A model generated the notes under the pieces. It had not been told where the DNA came from, searched no databases, and saw nothing but the letters and a program-made list of their open reading frames with translations. Made by a program: the position numbers and the translations under genes. This document shows positions 26,860 through 36,542 of a stretch of DNA of 64,000 bases, one piece after another. Within the stretch, counting starts at the first letter, position 1. The number at the start of each line of letters is the position of its first letter. This stretch comes from a virus. The stretch covers positions 1 to 64,000 of the IMG/VR virus record IMGVR_UViG_3300008107_000341. One strand, given 5' to 3'.

Positions 26860-29784
26860 ATGCCATATCAATATTCTACAACACCGCTATACGTTGCTGA
26901 GGGTGATATTCTTCAGTTTAGATATCAAGCACCTCCTTTTTGGGATTATACCGAAACAATTACTATTCAGATTGGTGGATTAACAACATACTGGTATGTT
27001 ACTACAGTTCCAGAAGATTTTAGACCAGATCCTTTTCCTTTAAATGAAGTTAATGATGCTTTGTTGGATACATATTATTATTTTGATCCAGTAGTATTCC
27101 AAGCAACAACTGGCAATTCAAATACTGTAACTGGATTAACTCCAACAACACAAGCTTCTGTTAGTTTGACTTCTAATTTTATCGGAACCGTTACTGATTA
27201 TTCTTTGAGAATAAATGATGGAGCATGGTTTATTCCAGGATCTTCGACAACTGTTCAAAATGGAGATAAAATTGCTTTACGATTAAAATCTGGTGCTGGG
27301 AACCAAGAACTTAGAGAATTAGTTCTTGGTATTGGAACTGGGTATGAAACGTGGAGAGTAACTACTATAGCTATACCAAGAAATGAACCTATTCCATTTC
27401 CAAATTTTACAGATCTTACTGCTCAGTCATTAAACAAAGTAATTTATAGTAATGTTCTTCGTATTCAGGGATTGTTGAGACCAGCTGCTGTTCAAGTAGA
27501 TAACGGCGCTTCATTTGCAATATCTAGCACAAATACAACAACTACAAATGCAGATGGATTTGATGTATTAGATGGAGTAACGTTTGGAACTACAGGAACA
27601 ATTTCAAACGGTCAATATTTGCAACTTAGAATGACCAGCCCAAGCACAGAGTTTACTTCTAAAACTACTGTTTTGGGGATTGGTGATATCACTAGTGGTT
27701 CTGATTGGGTTATCACAACAGGTCAAAGCTTATCAACTACTCCAACTAGTTTTACATTTCCTGATATTAGTGGAGCAATTGAAAATTTCCTTCAACCATC
27801 TGCTGCTAGACCTGTTGGGGGAATAACTGGATTGGGAACTGGAATTAGTGTTCCTGTGGAATTAGTTTCAACTACTGCTTCTGAGGTTAAAGTTAAAATT
27901 AATAATTCTTCGATTGGTGTATTTCCTGCTACCGTTTCAAACGGAGACACAATAACTTTATATGCTAGATCTTCTTCTACTTTTGGGGCAAGTGTTGAGG
28001 TTAATGTGAAAGTTGGTGGAACTACGATTCCTACATGGAGAGTTCAAACAAATACAGGACCAGACACAACAGCAGATTTTACTCCACCAACAAATAAAAC
28101 AAACCAAGTTCCAGGAACTTATGTATCTAGTTCGGTAGTTAGCATTACTGGAATTAATAGGTCAATAACAATTAGTGCTACAAATAATGCATTAATTTCA
28201 ATCGATTATGATACTGCAGTTGCTGGACCCAGAACATTTGATCCTACTGTAAATACTTCATTTTATTTGGTGTTACAATCTTCTTCTTCATTAAATACTA
28301 CTGTTTCTACGAGTGTGACAGTAGGAACAGGAACTACAAATAATCCATTTACGTGGTCAGTTGGAACTTATGCAGTTGCACCTCCAGCACCTAGTTACGT
28401 TGGATCTTGGTATAGCAAAAAGAATGAGAAAGTAATTAGAAATGGATCAGGAACAATCACTTCTATCCAGAAAACAAAATATGATGGATATTCAGTGGGA
28501 ACTATTTTACCAATCTTGAAAGAAAGCACAGCTGCTGGTTATGGAACTTTAACCGCTGGAAGTCTTACTGCTAGATTCCCAGGATATTTACTTTGTGATG
28601 GATCTTCGTATAATGTAGCAGATTATCCAGTATTGTGGGAAGTAATTGGTAATACATATGGTGGAACTGGATCATATAATACTACAACAAAAGCATATAG
28701 TGGAACATTCAATGTTCCTGATTATAGAAATGTTAGAATGTGTGGAACTGGATTGATAGATGGTAACAAAGGATCTTCGGCATTCTTGCCAGTTGATGGT
28801 GGTAGTGTCTTTAGTGTTGGATCAACGGGGGGATTTTGGTTTGTTGATAGTGTTGGTGTTGCTGGTCCTCTTCCATACGAACAAGTCGAAGCATCTTCAA
28901 ACACTGCTACTACAGGAACTACCAGCCCATTCTTTACTTTGGGAACAGTAAAAACTACTGGTGCTAACTTAGTTACAGCAGAAGTAAGTTTTACTACAAT
29001 AGGAACTATTACTGCTCAGGTCGGACCAGTTTCTAGTGTCACTACTTCTGCTCCTTCGCATAGTCATACATATCTCAGTGCTGTGGTTGATGGTGATAGA
29101 GGAGATCCACTAATTCCTTGGGGAGCTAGAGCATTATTTGGAACTACTGCTGGTCCCATTGATACTGGAAATGATTACGCGGGAGAATTTCCAGATGAAT
29201 CTGAAGCAACCAATGCTCCTGGTGTTTGGCGACAGTTCCTCACTGGAAGATTTCCAAATTTGGCAGCTGAATTGACTGCTGCTGGAACTTCTATTGGTGA
29301 ATTGACAGGTCAGTTGACACGAGAAGGTGACACAAGAATTCAATACGAAAATCTATGGCCCAGTAATCTCACTGGATTAGATACAAGCAAATTAATTACT
29401 CTGAATACTACTGGAAATCGTGAAGTTGCTGGTGTTATTGATACAAATGCGACGACTTTTAGAATAGATGATTTTGTTTCTACATCTGGTTCGACGGAAA
29501 CACACTCTCATTATATTACAACATCCATAGTTACCAATCCATTAACTGATTATTCTTATGGAAATTCTTCTGGTTCTGGAACCAAGAATGGTTTGGGTGA
29601 TGCTGCAAATACTTTAAGTATTTCTTTCAATGCATCTGAAACAGGAATAGGCGTTAATGAAGGAACTTTTACAATGAATTCTACCATAAAAAATCCAGTT
29701 CCAGAAGTTGCTTTATCTCCAAATAGAACAGTTCCTATTTTAGCACCATTCCACAAAGTTAGATATATAATTAAAGCATACTGA
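26860..29784 (+). CDS. Large tail-fibre protein with collar domain
   Basis: 974 aa. Residues 1-500 are beta-rich repeats (IGTGYETWRVTT, VKVGGTTIPTWRVQ). Residues about 540-640 hold the collar domain (GTILPILKE ... GYLLCDGSSYNVADYPVLWEVIGNTYG ... FNVPDYRNVRM). The tip has SHSHTY and ETHSHY His pairs and ends VRYIIKAY, like the fibre at 19971. It has its own late promoter and ribosome-binding site (CGAGGATG), unlike the three genes before it. Probably a distal fibre or adhesin. Confidence 0.75.
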   Translation: MPYQYSTTPLYVAEGDILQFRYQAPPFWDYTETITIQIGGLTTYWYVTTVPEDFRPDPFPLNEVNDALLDTYYYFDPVVFQATTGNSNTVTGLTPTTQASVSLTSNFIGTVTDYSLRINDGAWFIPGSSTTVQNGDKIALRLKSGAGNQELRELVLGIGTGYETWRVTTIAIPRNEPIPFPNFTDLTAQSLNKVIYSNVLRIQGLLRPAAVQVDNGASFAISSTNTTTTNADGFDVLDGVTFGTTGTISNGQYLQLRMTSPSTEFTSKTTVLGIGDITSGSDWVITTGQSLSTTPTSFTFPDISGAIENFLQPSAARPVGGITGLGTGISVPVELVSTTASEVKVKINNSSIGVFPATVSNGDTITLYARSSSTFGASVEVNVKVGGTTIPTWRVQTNTGPDTTADFTPPTNKTNQVPGTYVSSSVVSITGINRSITISATNNALISIDYDTAVAGPRTFDPTVNTSFYLVLQSSSSLNTTVSTSVTVGTGTTNNPFTWSVGTYAVAPPAPSYVGSWYSKKNEKVIRNGSGTITSIQKTKYDGYSVGTILPILKESTAAGYGTLTAGSLTARFPGYLLCDGSSYNVADYPVLWEVIGNTYGGTGSYNTTTKAYSGTFNVPDYRNVRMCGTGLIDGNKGSSAFLPVDGGSVFSVGSTGGFWFVDSVGVAGPLPYEQVEASSNTATTGTTSPFFTLGTVKTTGANLVTAEVSFTTIGTITAQVGPVSSVTTSAPSHSHTYLSAVVDGDRGDPLIPWGARALFGTTAGPIDTGNDYAGEFPDESEATNAPGVWRQFLTGRFPNLAAELTAAGTSIGELTGQLTREGDTRIQYENLWPSNLTGLDTSKLITLNTTGNREVAGVIDTNATTFRIDDFVSTSGSTETHSHYITTSIVTNPLTDYSYGNSSGSGTKNGLGDAANTLSISFNASETGIGVNEGTFTMNSTIKNPVPEVALSPNRTVPILAPFHKVRYIIKAY

Positions 29785-29791
29785 TTAATTT

Positions 29792-30451
29792 ATGACAATA
29801 CAACCATATAGACCACTTGAGTTGATGCGAAATGATGCATTTACTAAATCTTCCTTTGATGATTTCATTGGAGTGTGGGAAGATTTTGTTCCGACATCAT
29901 TTTGTGAAGAACTTATTCAGTATTTCGAAGATACGAGATCTTTGAATAGTAGTATTGCTCCAGGTGATTTGGAATCTGACTATCAAGAATTTGTTAGAGG
30001 TGAAGATCAGTATCAAGGAGCATTACATAGGAAAGATGTTTCTATGTTATTGAACTACCATCAACAAGAATTGTCTTATAAAGTGCATCAATTTTTAACA
30101 TCTTGTGTATTGCATTACATTGTTGAGTATGATCAACTTAGGAAAGTTCCTATGTTTTCCACTGATATAAAATTTCAAAAAACTTCCCCTGGCGGCGGGT
30201 ATCATTTATGGCACTATGAAAATTCTGCAGCATCACATGCTCAGAGAGAATTAACATGGATGATTTATTTAAATGATATTCCAGATGGAGAAGGAGAGAC
30301 AGAATTTTTATATCAAAGAAGAAGAATTAAACCAAAGCAAGGAACTGTTGTTATATGGCCTGCTGGTATGACTCATGTTCATAAAGGAAATACAGTTCTA
30401 ACAACAGATAAATACATATTAACAGGATGGTATATTAAATCAGGAAAATAA
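29792..30451 (+). CDS. 2OG-Fe(II) oxygenase (1 of 5)
   Basis: 219 aa. Iron/2-oxoglutarate motif: GGGYHLWHYEN supplies H-x-E, then TWMIYLND, then KQGTVVIWPAGMTHVHKGN supplies the distal His; a basic residue near the C-terminus would bind 2OG. An acidic Glu in place of Asp is tolerated in the family. Substrate unknown; its place directly after the fibre genes suggests hydroxylation of fibre proteins or the host surface, but that is inference. Confidence 0.75.
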   Translation: MTIQPYRPLELMRNDAFTKSSFDDFIGVWEDFVPTSFCEELIQYFEDTRSLNSSIAPGDLESDYQEFVRGEDQYQGALHRKDVSMLLNYHQQELSYKVHQFLTSCVLHYIVEYDQLRKVPMFSTDIKFQKTSPGGGYHLWHYENSAASHAQRELTWMIYLNDIPDGEGETEFLYQRRRIKPKQGTVVIWPAGMTHVHKGNTVLTTDKYILTGWYIKSGK

Positions 30452-30454
30452 ATC

Positions 30455-31354
30455 ATGCCATATCAACCAATTTTTAGAACAGCTATAGTTGAGGCTGATT
30501 TCTTAAATAAAATTCTGATTACAACACCAACATTTGTTGAGGCGGGAGAAAAGATTCCTCTCAATAGAGTAAATATATCAGAAGAAATTTGTGAAAGATT
30601 TTTAAATGAACAAGTAGATTCATATTGGCACTCTGAAAAAGATAAATTAGAATATTTTGTTGCATATAATGATGGAACTTACTATTGTCAAAGAAAAAGA
30701 GTAAGGTATGATTTCGAAACAAAAACAAATTATTGGTCAACATATAATTTTAATGGAGCCTCTAAAGATCAAATAGAAGCATTAACAAATAAAATTCTTG
30801 ATCTTACCGCTGCTCTTAGGGAATATAAAATTGCTGAGTATGAGGGTGTTCTTGAAAAGATTGATCAAGAGTTTATTTTCTTTGATCAAAGATGGTTGAA
30901 GAAATTCAGAGAAAAACAAATGATGTTATCTGCTTCTGATTGGAGAGTTCTTCCTGATGTTGAGGATTCATATCCAGGCGAAAAGGATATGTGGATAAAG
31001 TGGCGTTCTACGATGAGATCGGAGACTGTAAAGAAACCTCAGGAATTTGAAACGAATTTAGAATTTTTAAAATATTTGTATGACCATAAGTGGCCAATAG
31101 ATCCAAAAAGATATAAAGAAAAATATCCAGATTCTGATGTTGAATACCTTTCTACTGAAGATCAATGGGTTAGTTATGATAGTGAAGCATCTACTGATTT
31201 TGTTGATTCTAGACTTGTCAATATTCTCAGTTCCAGTGGTGTTTATAGAGAAAAAATTGTTGATATTAAACGATCTGTATTCGAACTTATTAAAGATCTT
31301 AGACTGGAAGACTTCACAGAAATTAATTACGATCAATATAATATTATAGAATGA
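30455..31354 (+). CDS. Tail-fibre assembly-like protein
   Basis: 299 aa. The centre (LSASDWRVLPDVEDSYPGEKDMWIKWRSTMR, residues about 168-200, quoted here by its landmarks SDW, LPDV, W..WR..MR) resembles the C-terminal motif of phage tail-fibre assembly chaperones. The N-terminal 100 residues and the acidic C-terminus are not recognised. Location after the fibre genes agrees with a chaperone role. Confidence 0.5.
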   Translation: MPYQPIFRTAIVEADFLNKILITTPTFVEAGEKIPLNRVNISEEICERFLNEQVDSYWHSEKDKLEYFVAYNDGTYYCQRKRVRYDFETKTNYWSTYNFNGASKDQIEALTNKILDLTAALREYKIAEYEGVLEKIDQEFIFFDQRWLKKFREKQMMLSASDWRVLPDVEDSYPGEKDMWIKWRSTMRSETVKKPQEFETNLEFLKYLYDHKWPIDPKRYKEKYPDSDVEYLSTEDQWVSYDSEASTDFVDSRLVNILSSSGVYREKIVDIKRSVFELIKDLRLEDFTEINYDQYNIIE

Positions 31355-31830
31355 TACATGAAATTGATTTACTAAATGATGATCAACTTCAATATATTAA
31401 TGATTATTTTAACTATCTGACATTTAAAGATGGAAAAATTAGCAATCCTGGTATTTTGAAAGTATGTGAAACTGTTTTTGATGGTCCAGGTATTGCAGAA
31501 CTTAATGATTATTGTCAGCAAATTATTTTAAATACAAATTTACCATTTTTGGTATCTAGAATATCACAAATTTATTTTGTAAAATATAGCGTTGGTGGTC
31601 AATATAAAGATCACTATGATTCTAATCCTTGTGGTGGAGTTAGACCAGATTACAGTATGACTTGTTTTTTGAGTGATGATTATGATGGTGGTGAATTAGT
31701 TATAGAAAATGAAAAATCTGTAAAATTGAAAAGGGGCAAAGCAGTAGTATATCCAGGCAATTTACTTCATAGAGTAAATAAAGTAATGTCTGGAAGACGA
31801 GATGTTTTTATATGTTGGATTGAAATATGA
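31351..31830 (+). CDS. 2OG-Fe(II) oxygenase, PKHD type (2 of 5)
   Basis: 159 aa. GGQYKDHYDSN supplies H-x-D, YSMTCFLSDDYDGGELVI is the core strand, GKAVVYPGNLLHRVN supplies the second His, and GRRDVFICWIE the 2OG-binding Arg. Typical prolyl-4-hydroxylase-like (PKHD) layout. Overlaps both neighbours by 4 bases. Confidence 0.85.
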   Translation: MIHEIDLLNDDQLQYINDYFNYLTFKDGKISNPGILKVCETVFDGPGIAELNDYCQQIILNTNLPFLVSRISQIYFVKYSVGGQYKDHYDSNPCGGVRPDYSMTCFLSDDYDGGELVIENEKSVKLKRGKAVVYPGNLLHRVNKVMSGRRDVFICWIEI

Positions 31831-32345
31831 CTGAAATACTGTGTTATGATAATTTTTTTGAACAAAATGAATTCAAAAAAATACTTGAATATGTGGGCAG
31901 ACCTTGTTGGGGATTTGGTCATGGAACATTTGATGAATCACATCCTCAATATAAGAATAGCATTCCTTTTTGGGGTATGAATTTAGATGGAGAAGAGTAT
32001 TTTACTAATTTTCTTCTAAATAAGATACAGGATAAAACTCAAACGAGATTTAAACTGCTGACAGTGTATGCTAATGGGCATACTTTTGGAACAAAAGGAT
32101 CGTTTCACCAAGATTGGTATGACTATAGTGGGAGAACATTTCTTTTATATGCAAATACTGATTGGAATGTAGAATGGGGTGGAAACACGGTTTTTGATTT
32201 GGGAAACGAAGAATATCAATTCTCTGTTCCTAAACCAAATACTGCTCTTTTATTCCCTGGTGTTATACCACATTATGCAGATGCCACTACCAGATTGTAT
32301 ACTGGTTTAAGAATAACAATAGCTTGGAAGTTACTTTTGGAGTAA
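31827..32345 (+). CDS. 2OG-Fe(II) oxygenase (3 of 5)
   Basis: 172 aa. GSFHQDWYD supplies H-x-D, WNVEWGGNTVF the core, ALLFPGVIPHYAD the distal His, and TGLRITIAWK the Arg. Overlaps the previous oxygenase gene by 4 bases, so two oxygenases are made from one transcript. Confidence 0.8.
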   Translation: MTEILCYDNFFEQNEFKKILEYVGRPCWGFGHGTFDESHPQYKNSIPFWGMNLDGEEYFTNFLLNKIQDKTQTRFKLLTVYANGHTFGTKGSFHQDWYDYSGRTFLLYANTDWNVEWGGNTVFDLGNEEYQFSVPKPNTALLFPGVIPHYADATTRLYTGLRITIAWKLLLE

Positions 32346-32346
32346 A

Positions 32347-32688
32347 ATGAAACAGGATTACGAAGTATTATACTTTCAAAATTTCATAGAAGAATCTGTA
32401 AAATCTTTAGGTAAACCTGCAATTTACCTCAGATCTTATGGGTGGAACAACAGCACAGACATTCAGAAAATCAATGATTCAATGGATGTTTATAGATCCA
32501 TGCTTCCAGTTGACATGTTTAATGCACTTCATGATTCTGAATTTGTTTTTCTTTTACTAGAAGATATGGAGGAAGCAATTCAATTTTGTGAAGATACATT
32601 TCCAAAAGATCAAGCAAGTTGTGAGAAAGAATTTTATATTCATTGCTCGATAATCAACGAGCAGGGTCAAACGATATATTCAAATTAA
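32347..32688 (+). CDS. Unknown 113-aa protein
   Basis: Acidic, with Phe/Glu-rich helices (FVFLLLEDMEEAIQFCEDTF). No family recognised. 1 base after an oxygenase gene and 1 base before the next gene. Confidence 0.65.
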   Translation: MKQDYEVLYFQNFIEESVKSLGKPAIYLRSYGWNNSTDIQKINDSMDVYRSMLPVDMFNALHDSEFVFLLLEDMEEAIQFCEDTFPKDQASCEKEFYIHCSIINEQGQTIYSN

Positions 32689-32689
32689 T

Positions 32690-33568
32690 ATGTTTTCAGC
32701 AGAATTCACTACTTTTCACAAGTATAATTTGAGAACAAAAGAGAAAGTATCTACGGTTTCTATTATGCCGTATGATTACACTTCTTTGTATGACCCTCAG
32801 TATCTACCAGAATTGTCTGAAAAATCTTTTGATGTATTGAAGTCTTATTGTGCATATAGATTTCTTCATACAGCCTATCCTTTGTATGATGATGCAAAAT
32901 TAGTTAAAATTGAACACTGTGATGATAATATATTAAAATATGAAATAGTAAATTCTTTTCCTTACCATTTAATTTATACTGATACTAGAAATTGGAATCA
33001 TTTTGTTTCTAGTATTCAGTGTGAAGAAATGAGATCATGTAAAAAATACATTGACAGAATGACTGACATAACTGATATTGGTGTCACTTATTTAACATCG
33101 GTAGAATATGATGAAAATTGTAATTTTTCTTATGTGAATATATTTGATTCTGATTACAATTTAGTCGGATACGATGATAATATATCACTTCATTCGATGA
33201 ATAATTATTGCAAATCTTTTGGTGGAACTAACTTGAAACCAGTGGGAGTGATTGGTTTTTCTCCATCTGGTAATATAAAATTTAATCTTAAACTTAATTA
33301 CTATGATGGTGTCTATAGGTATGAAAAACTGTCACCCCTTCCTTCTAAAATAGAAAATACTAGTAAGTCTTCGCAAAGAGAACAACAAATCAGTCAAATG
33401 GTTGCACATGGATTATTGGAACCAGAAGATCTTGATTTTATAGATTCTATTTCTACGGATGAAACACGCTGCGATTTCGAATATTTCCTGAACGAAGATG
33501 GTTCTATAAAAGAAATTTATGTATACAACTGCGTTGTATATGAATTTAAAAACCTTTTGGGGGCTTGA
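32690..33568 (+). CDS. Unknown 292-aa protein
   Basis: Tyr/Asp/Ser-rich. It has beta-rich stretches (LIYTDTRNWNHFVSSIQ; TYLTSVEYDENCNFSYVN). No family recognised. Last gene of the fibre/oxygenase run; the next promoter overlaps its stop. Confidence 0.65.
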   Translation: MFSAEFTTFHKYNLRTKEKVSTVSIMPYDYTSLYDPQYLPELSEKSFDVLKSYCAYRFLHTAYPLYDDAKLVKIEHCDDNILKYEIVNSFPYHLIYTDTRNWNHFVSSIQCEEMRSCKKYIDRMTDITDIGVTYLTSVEYDENCNFSYVNIFDSDYNLVGYDDNISLHSMNNYCKSFGGTNLKPVGVIGFSPSGNIKFNLKLNYYDGVYRYEKLSPLPSKIENTSKSSQREQQISQMVAHGLLEPEDLDFIDSISTDETRCDFEYFLNEDGSIKEIYVYNCVVYEFKNLLGA

Positions 33569-33594
33569 CAAGCGGTTGACATCCGTGCTACAGT
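33565..33594 (+). promoter_or_regulatory. Sigma70-type promoter opening the early region
   Basis: TTGACA 33565-33570, 18-base spacer, TACAGT 33589-33594. A second TTGACA at 33576 lies in the spacer. First of the early-type promoters of the 33-56 kb region. Confidence 0.6.
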
Positions 33595-33618
33595 AGCAGA
33601 GCACTGAACAAGACACCC

Positions 33619-33852
33619 ATGAAAGGCATCATCGATTACGGTGACGACGGCGTAGTTCCGATGATTGATTCGGATGACGTTGAGAATGTCGTAGAAACCA
33701 TTCTTGAGTATGTAGAGAATCGCTTTGAACTTCTTCACAAAGAAGGAGGTCGTGATCGTGACATCTTTGCTCACGTTGAAGAGTTCCAAGAGTGGGGAGC
33801 TGCTGAGCAAGGCGACGAAATTTCTTACTTTACTTGCCCTACTTTTGGTTGA
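33619..33852 (+). CDS. Unknown 77-aa acidic protein
   Basis: Acidic helices (DSDDVENVVETILEYVENRFELL) and a Cys near the end (SYFTCPTFG). Preceded by a promoter at 33565. No function recognised. Confidence 0.6.
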   Translation: MKGIIDYGDDGVVPMIDSDDVENVVETILEYVENRFELLHKEGGRDRDIFAHVEEFQEWGAAEQGDEISYFTCPTFG

Positions 33853-33857
33853 TTATC

Positions 33858-34343
33858 ATGCTTTGGAACATTGACGCTCAAAAAGTTGCTGACGGTTACG
33901 GTATTAGTCTGGATGATTTTATTGACACCGTAAACGGTAGCGGCACATCACCAATTACAGAAGTAGCAGTTGCTAACATTCTTGGTGGTCAACGTGTCGT
34001 TGGTAAACAACTTCCTTACGATGTGATTGCCAAGGAACGTATTAATCAATTGGTAGAAGTTCGTAATATTTGCAAGACACAATATGTTTATTTTTCGCCC
34101 TCTACCGCTACTGGTAAAGGTCGTTTTTACGATGAAAATGACTACCAAAAGAAATTGAGTTCGATTGATTCTTATGTCTTCTGTGATCTTCGTGCTCGCT
34201 TCACTGAACCTCCTAAGTTCTATGAAATTCCAGTTGACAAAGTAGTAGAATTGACGGATAATGGAACAATCAAAGATGGTAAAGTAACGGTCAAGCAATT
34301 CTTTGATCTCTTCCCCTACGAACAATACGCTCTCAAACCCTGA
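33858..34343 (+). CDS. Unknown 161-aa protein
   Basis: ATG at 33858 (MLWNIDAQKVADGYG) is preferred over an in-frame TTG at 33834 inside the previous gene. The sequence has a helix-turn-helix-like start and a C-terminal segment resembling a small regulator (VVELTDNGTIKDGKVTVKQFF). No firm family. Followed 1 base later by the methyltransferase. Confidence 0.6.
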   Translation: MLWNIDAQKVADGYGISLDDFIDTVNGSGTSPITEVAVANILGGQRVVGKQLPYDVIAKERINQLVEVRNICKTQYVYFSPSTATGKGRFYDENDYQKKLSSIDSYVFCDLRARFTEPPKFYEIPVDKVVELTDNGTIKDGKVTVKQFFDLFPYEQYALKP

Positions 34344-34344
34344 T

Positions 34345-35286
34345 ATGAAAACAAACATCATTCACGTTGGAGACAACATCACCAATCTGAAGAATCTTCC
34401 TGATTCTTCTGTGGATTTGTGTGTCACTTCGCCACCTTATTATAACCTGCGTGACTATCAGAATGCAGGTCAAATTGGTGTGGAAAATACTGTGAGTGAG
34501 TATGTAGAGAATCTTTGCAAAGTATTTGATGAGATCTATCGTGTATTGAAACCGACTGGATCGTGTTGGGTCAATATTGCTGATACATACGATAAGAAGC
34601 GTTTGCTTCAGGTTCCTAGTCGTTTTGAGATTGCCATGTGTGATCGTGGATGGCAGCTCAGAAATGAAATTATTTGGAACAAACCTAATCCACAACCAAT
34701 CTCTTCGAAGGATCGTTTCTGGTCTAATCATGAGAAGTTCTTTTGGTTTGTGAAGGATGTGAAAAAATACTATTTTGATCGAGATCCTATTCTTGTGCCA
34801 CAAGCAGAGATTAGTATTCGACGCATGTTCTCTAAGAACAATGTAGATAAGCGTAAGGATGCTAATGCATCTGAAAAGGAAGGATTTGCGATTTCATCCG
34901 TGAGTCAGGATAAGCATTATGCCCGTATGCGAGAAGAGATGGGTATCTCCAAAGATTTTGATTATGAGGCATTGATTGCTGCTGGCAAGTGCCCCATGCG
35001 ACCAGAATTCAGCGTCTGGGAGGTCGCTAGCACCACCTACAAGGGCGCTCACTTCGCTGTCTACCCTCCCGATCTGATCGCCAAACCTGTTCTCTCGTGC
35101 TGCCCCTTAGACGGCGTTGTGGTCGATCCTTTTATGGGGTCTGGAACCACGGGTGAAGTGGCAAAAGCAAATCAGCGTAAGTATATTGGGTTTGAACTGA
35201 ATCCAGAATATGCTAAACTGGCGGAGCAACGTATCGCGTCGGTCTCGGGGGCTTCTCTGGGGAAATTCCTTGACACGGTTGCCTGA
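34345..35286 (+). CDS. Beta-class DNA methyltransferase (N4-C/N6-A type)
   Basis: 313 aa from the ATG at 34345. Catalytic motif IV is near the N-terminus (CVTSPPYYNLRDYQ) and the AdoMet-binding motif I near the C-terminus (VVDPFMGSGTTGEVA, then KYIGFELNPEY). This IV-to-I order defines the beta class. SPPY is most common in N4-cytosine enzymes but also occurs in N6-adenine ones. No restriction partner is adjacent, so it is an orphan: protection from host restriction or epigenetic control of phage genes. Translation starts 1 base after the previous stop. Confidence 0.85.
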   Translation: MKTNIIHVGDNITNLKNLPDSSVDLCVTSPPYYNLRDYQNAGQIGVENTVSEYVENLCKVFDEIYRVLKPTGSCWVNIADTYDKKRLLQVPSRFEIAMCDRGWQLRNEIIWNKPNPQPISSKDRFWSNHEKFFWFVKDVKKYYFDRDPILVPQAEISIRRMFSKNNVDKRKDANASEKEGFAISSVSQDKHYARMREEMGISKDFDYEALIAAGKCPMRPEFSVWEVASTTYKGAHFAVYPPDLIAKPVLSCCPLDGVVVDPFMGSGTTGEVAKANQRKYIGFELNPEYAKLAEQRIASVSGASLGKFLDTVA

Positions 35287-35298
35287 AACCTATATAAT
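35270..35298 (+). promoter_or_regulatory. Perfect sigma70 promoter in methyltransferase 3' end
   Basis: TTGACA 35270-35275, 17-base spacer, TATAAT 35293-35298, both exact. It drives the small genes from 35319. Confidence 0.85.
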
Positions 35299-35318
35299 GG
35301 TGGAAACGCGACGGATCG

Positions 35319-35444
35319 ATGACCACGCCCAACTGGCAGCACCACTCTAAGAAAGAGCAGAAGCGCACCCTGAAACCACAGGCGATGCGTCAAGCAAAAG
35401 CTCGCAAGCAAGCACTTAAGCGTCAACTGGAGGTAATCAAATGA
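35319..35444 (+). CDS. Small basic protein, unknown
   Basis: 41 aa, MTTPNWQHHSKKEQKRTLKP then an Arg/Lys/Gln-rich helix. The strong charge suggests nucleic-acid binding. It sits 20 bases after a perfect promoter and ends in an ATGA overlap with the next gene. Confidence 0.65.
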   Translation: MTTPNWQHHSKKEQKRTLKPQAMRQAKARKQALKRQLEVIK

Positions 35445-35626
35445 CTCATTATGATCAACTGATTGATTCTATCATTGATGAAATTTATTATGTGTGGACA
35501 GAATGCTCCAGTTGGAATGAAGATGATCAAGAAACTGCAAAAGAAGCAGCACACCGTATTCTTCAACACGTAGAAGAGTTTCAATCTGTTCGCACTAAAC
35601 TTGGACAATGGAGAGCAAGTGACTAA
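35441..35626 (+). CDS. Unknown 61-aa protein
   Basis: Acidic helical (LIDSIIDEIYYVWTECSSW). Overlaps its neighbours by 4 bases (ATGA) and 1 base (TAATG). Confidence 0.65.
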   Translation: MTHYDQLIDSIIDEIYYVWTECSSWNEDDQETAKEAAHRILQHVEEFQSVRTKLGQWRASD

Positions 35627-35832
35627 TGGCATTATCTAAACAAGTAGAAGAATCACTAGACGAAGCACAATCATCATTGCGTAATGCACTTGCATATGCA
35701 GCACGAAATGAACGTGCTGTAGTTAATCAAGGTATTGCAGATTTGATGTGTAGCATTGAAAAACTAAAATCTGTAGACCAACTGTTTGATACCCTTGATA
35801 AGTGGAAAGATGAGTCTTCTAAAAATCAATAA
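35626..35832 (+). CDS. Unknown 68-aa helical protein
   Basis: Mostly helix (VEESLDEAQSSLRNALAYAARN). Starts 1 base into the previous stop. No family recognised. Confidence 0.65.
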   Translation: MALSKQVEESLDEAQSSLRNALAYAARNERAVVNQGIADLMCSIEKLKSVDQLFDTLDKWKDESSKNQ

Positions 35833-36019
35833 ATCATCTCTGGTCGAAGAACCAGTAAAAACGACACCAGAAAATGTTAGGGAAGCAAACGAAGGATTGT
35901 TTCATGCTAAAATGACACTTCCTGCTGCAGCAAAGCATTGTGGTATGACTAAAAAAGAGATGAAACTTACATTTTTTGAATATTTGAAGTATCATCCTCC
36001 TACTTATGAACTATCGTGA
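35810..36019 (+). CDS. Unknown 69-aa protein, possible HTH
   Basis: ATG at 35810 is chosen as the most downstream plausible start (MSLLKINKSSLVEEP). The segment HAKMTLPAAAKHCGMTKKEMKLTF looks like a helix-turn-helix, close to small DNA-binding proteins of T4-like phages. Overlaps the carbamoyltransferase gene by 14 bases. Confidence 0.55.
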   Translation: MSLLKINKSSLVEEPVKTTPENVREANEGLFHAKMTLPAAAKHCGMTKKEMKLTFFEYLKYHPPTYELS

Positions 36020-36542
36020 AGTAGCAGAACTAATAGCAAATCAAAATATCGTTGCTATTTTTCAAGGAAAGTGTGAAGCTGGTCCTAGAGCATTAGGAAA
36101 TAGATCTATTTTATATGATCCCAGAGATCCTAATGCTCAGAAAAGAATCAATAGAATAAAAAAGAGAGAATGGTATCGACCTTTTGCCGCTACCGTTCTC
36201 TTTGAGTATGCACATGAATGGTTTGAAATGTATTCTTTACAGGATTCCAAATTCATGATGTATGCTACAAAAGCAAAACAACATGTTATTGATCTTATTC
36301 CAGGAGTTCTACATGTAGACAATACTTGTAGAATACAAACGATCACAGAAGAAGAAAATTATCATTATTATCACATTATACAGCAATTTTATAATATAAC
36401 CAATATTCCATTATTATTTAATACTTCTTTTAATTTAGCTGGAGAAGTGATAGTATATACTGAAGAAGACGCTATTTCTACTCTTGAAAGATCAGAAATA
36501 GATTATGTCTATTTTCCAGAAAAGTCATTATGTATATCTTAG
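36006..36542 (+). CDS. Carbamoyltransferase C-terminal domain as a separate gene
   Basis: 178 aa, entirely the C-terminal (YrdC/Sua5-like) domain of the NodU/TobZ carbamoyltransferase family: GKCEAGPRALGNRSILYDPR, WYRPFAATVL, GVLHVDNTCRIQTI, LLFNTSFNLAGEVIV. In family members this domain follows the N-terminal one in a single chain of about 550 aa and builds carbamoyl-adenylate from carbamoyl phosphate and ATP. Here it precedes, in a different frame, the gene for the N-terminal domain. All recognised motifs are intact, so a two-subunit enzyme is likely. Confidence 0.9.
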   Translation: MNYREVAELIANQNIVAIFQGKCEAGPRALGNRSILYDPRDPNAQKRINRIKKREWYRPFAATVLFEYAHEWFEMYSLQDSKFMMYATKAKQHVIDLIPGVLHVDNTCRIQTITEEENYHYYHIIQQFYNITNIPLLFNTSFNLAGEVIVYTEEDAISTLERSEIDYVYFPEKSLCIS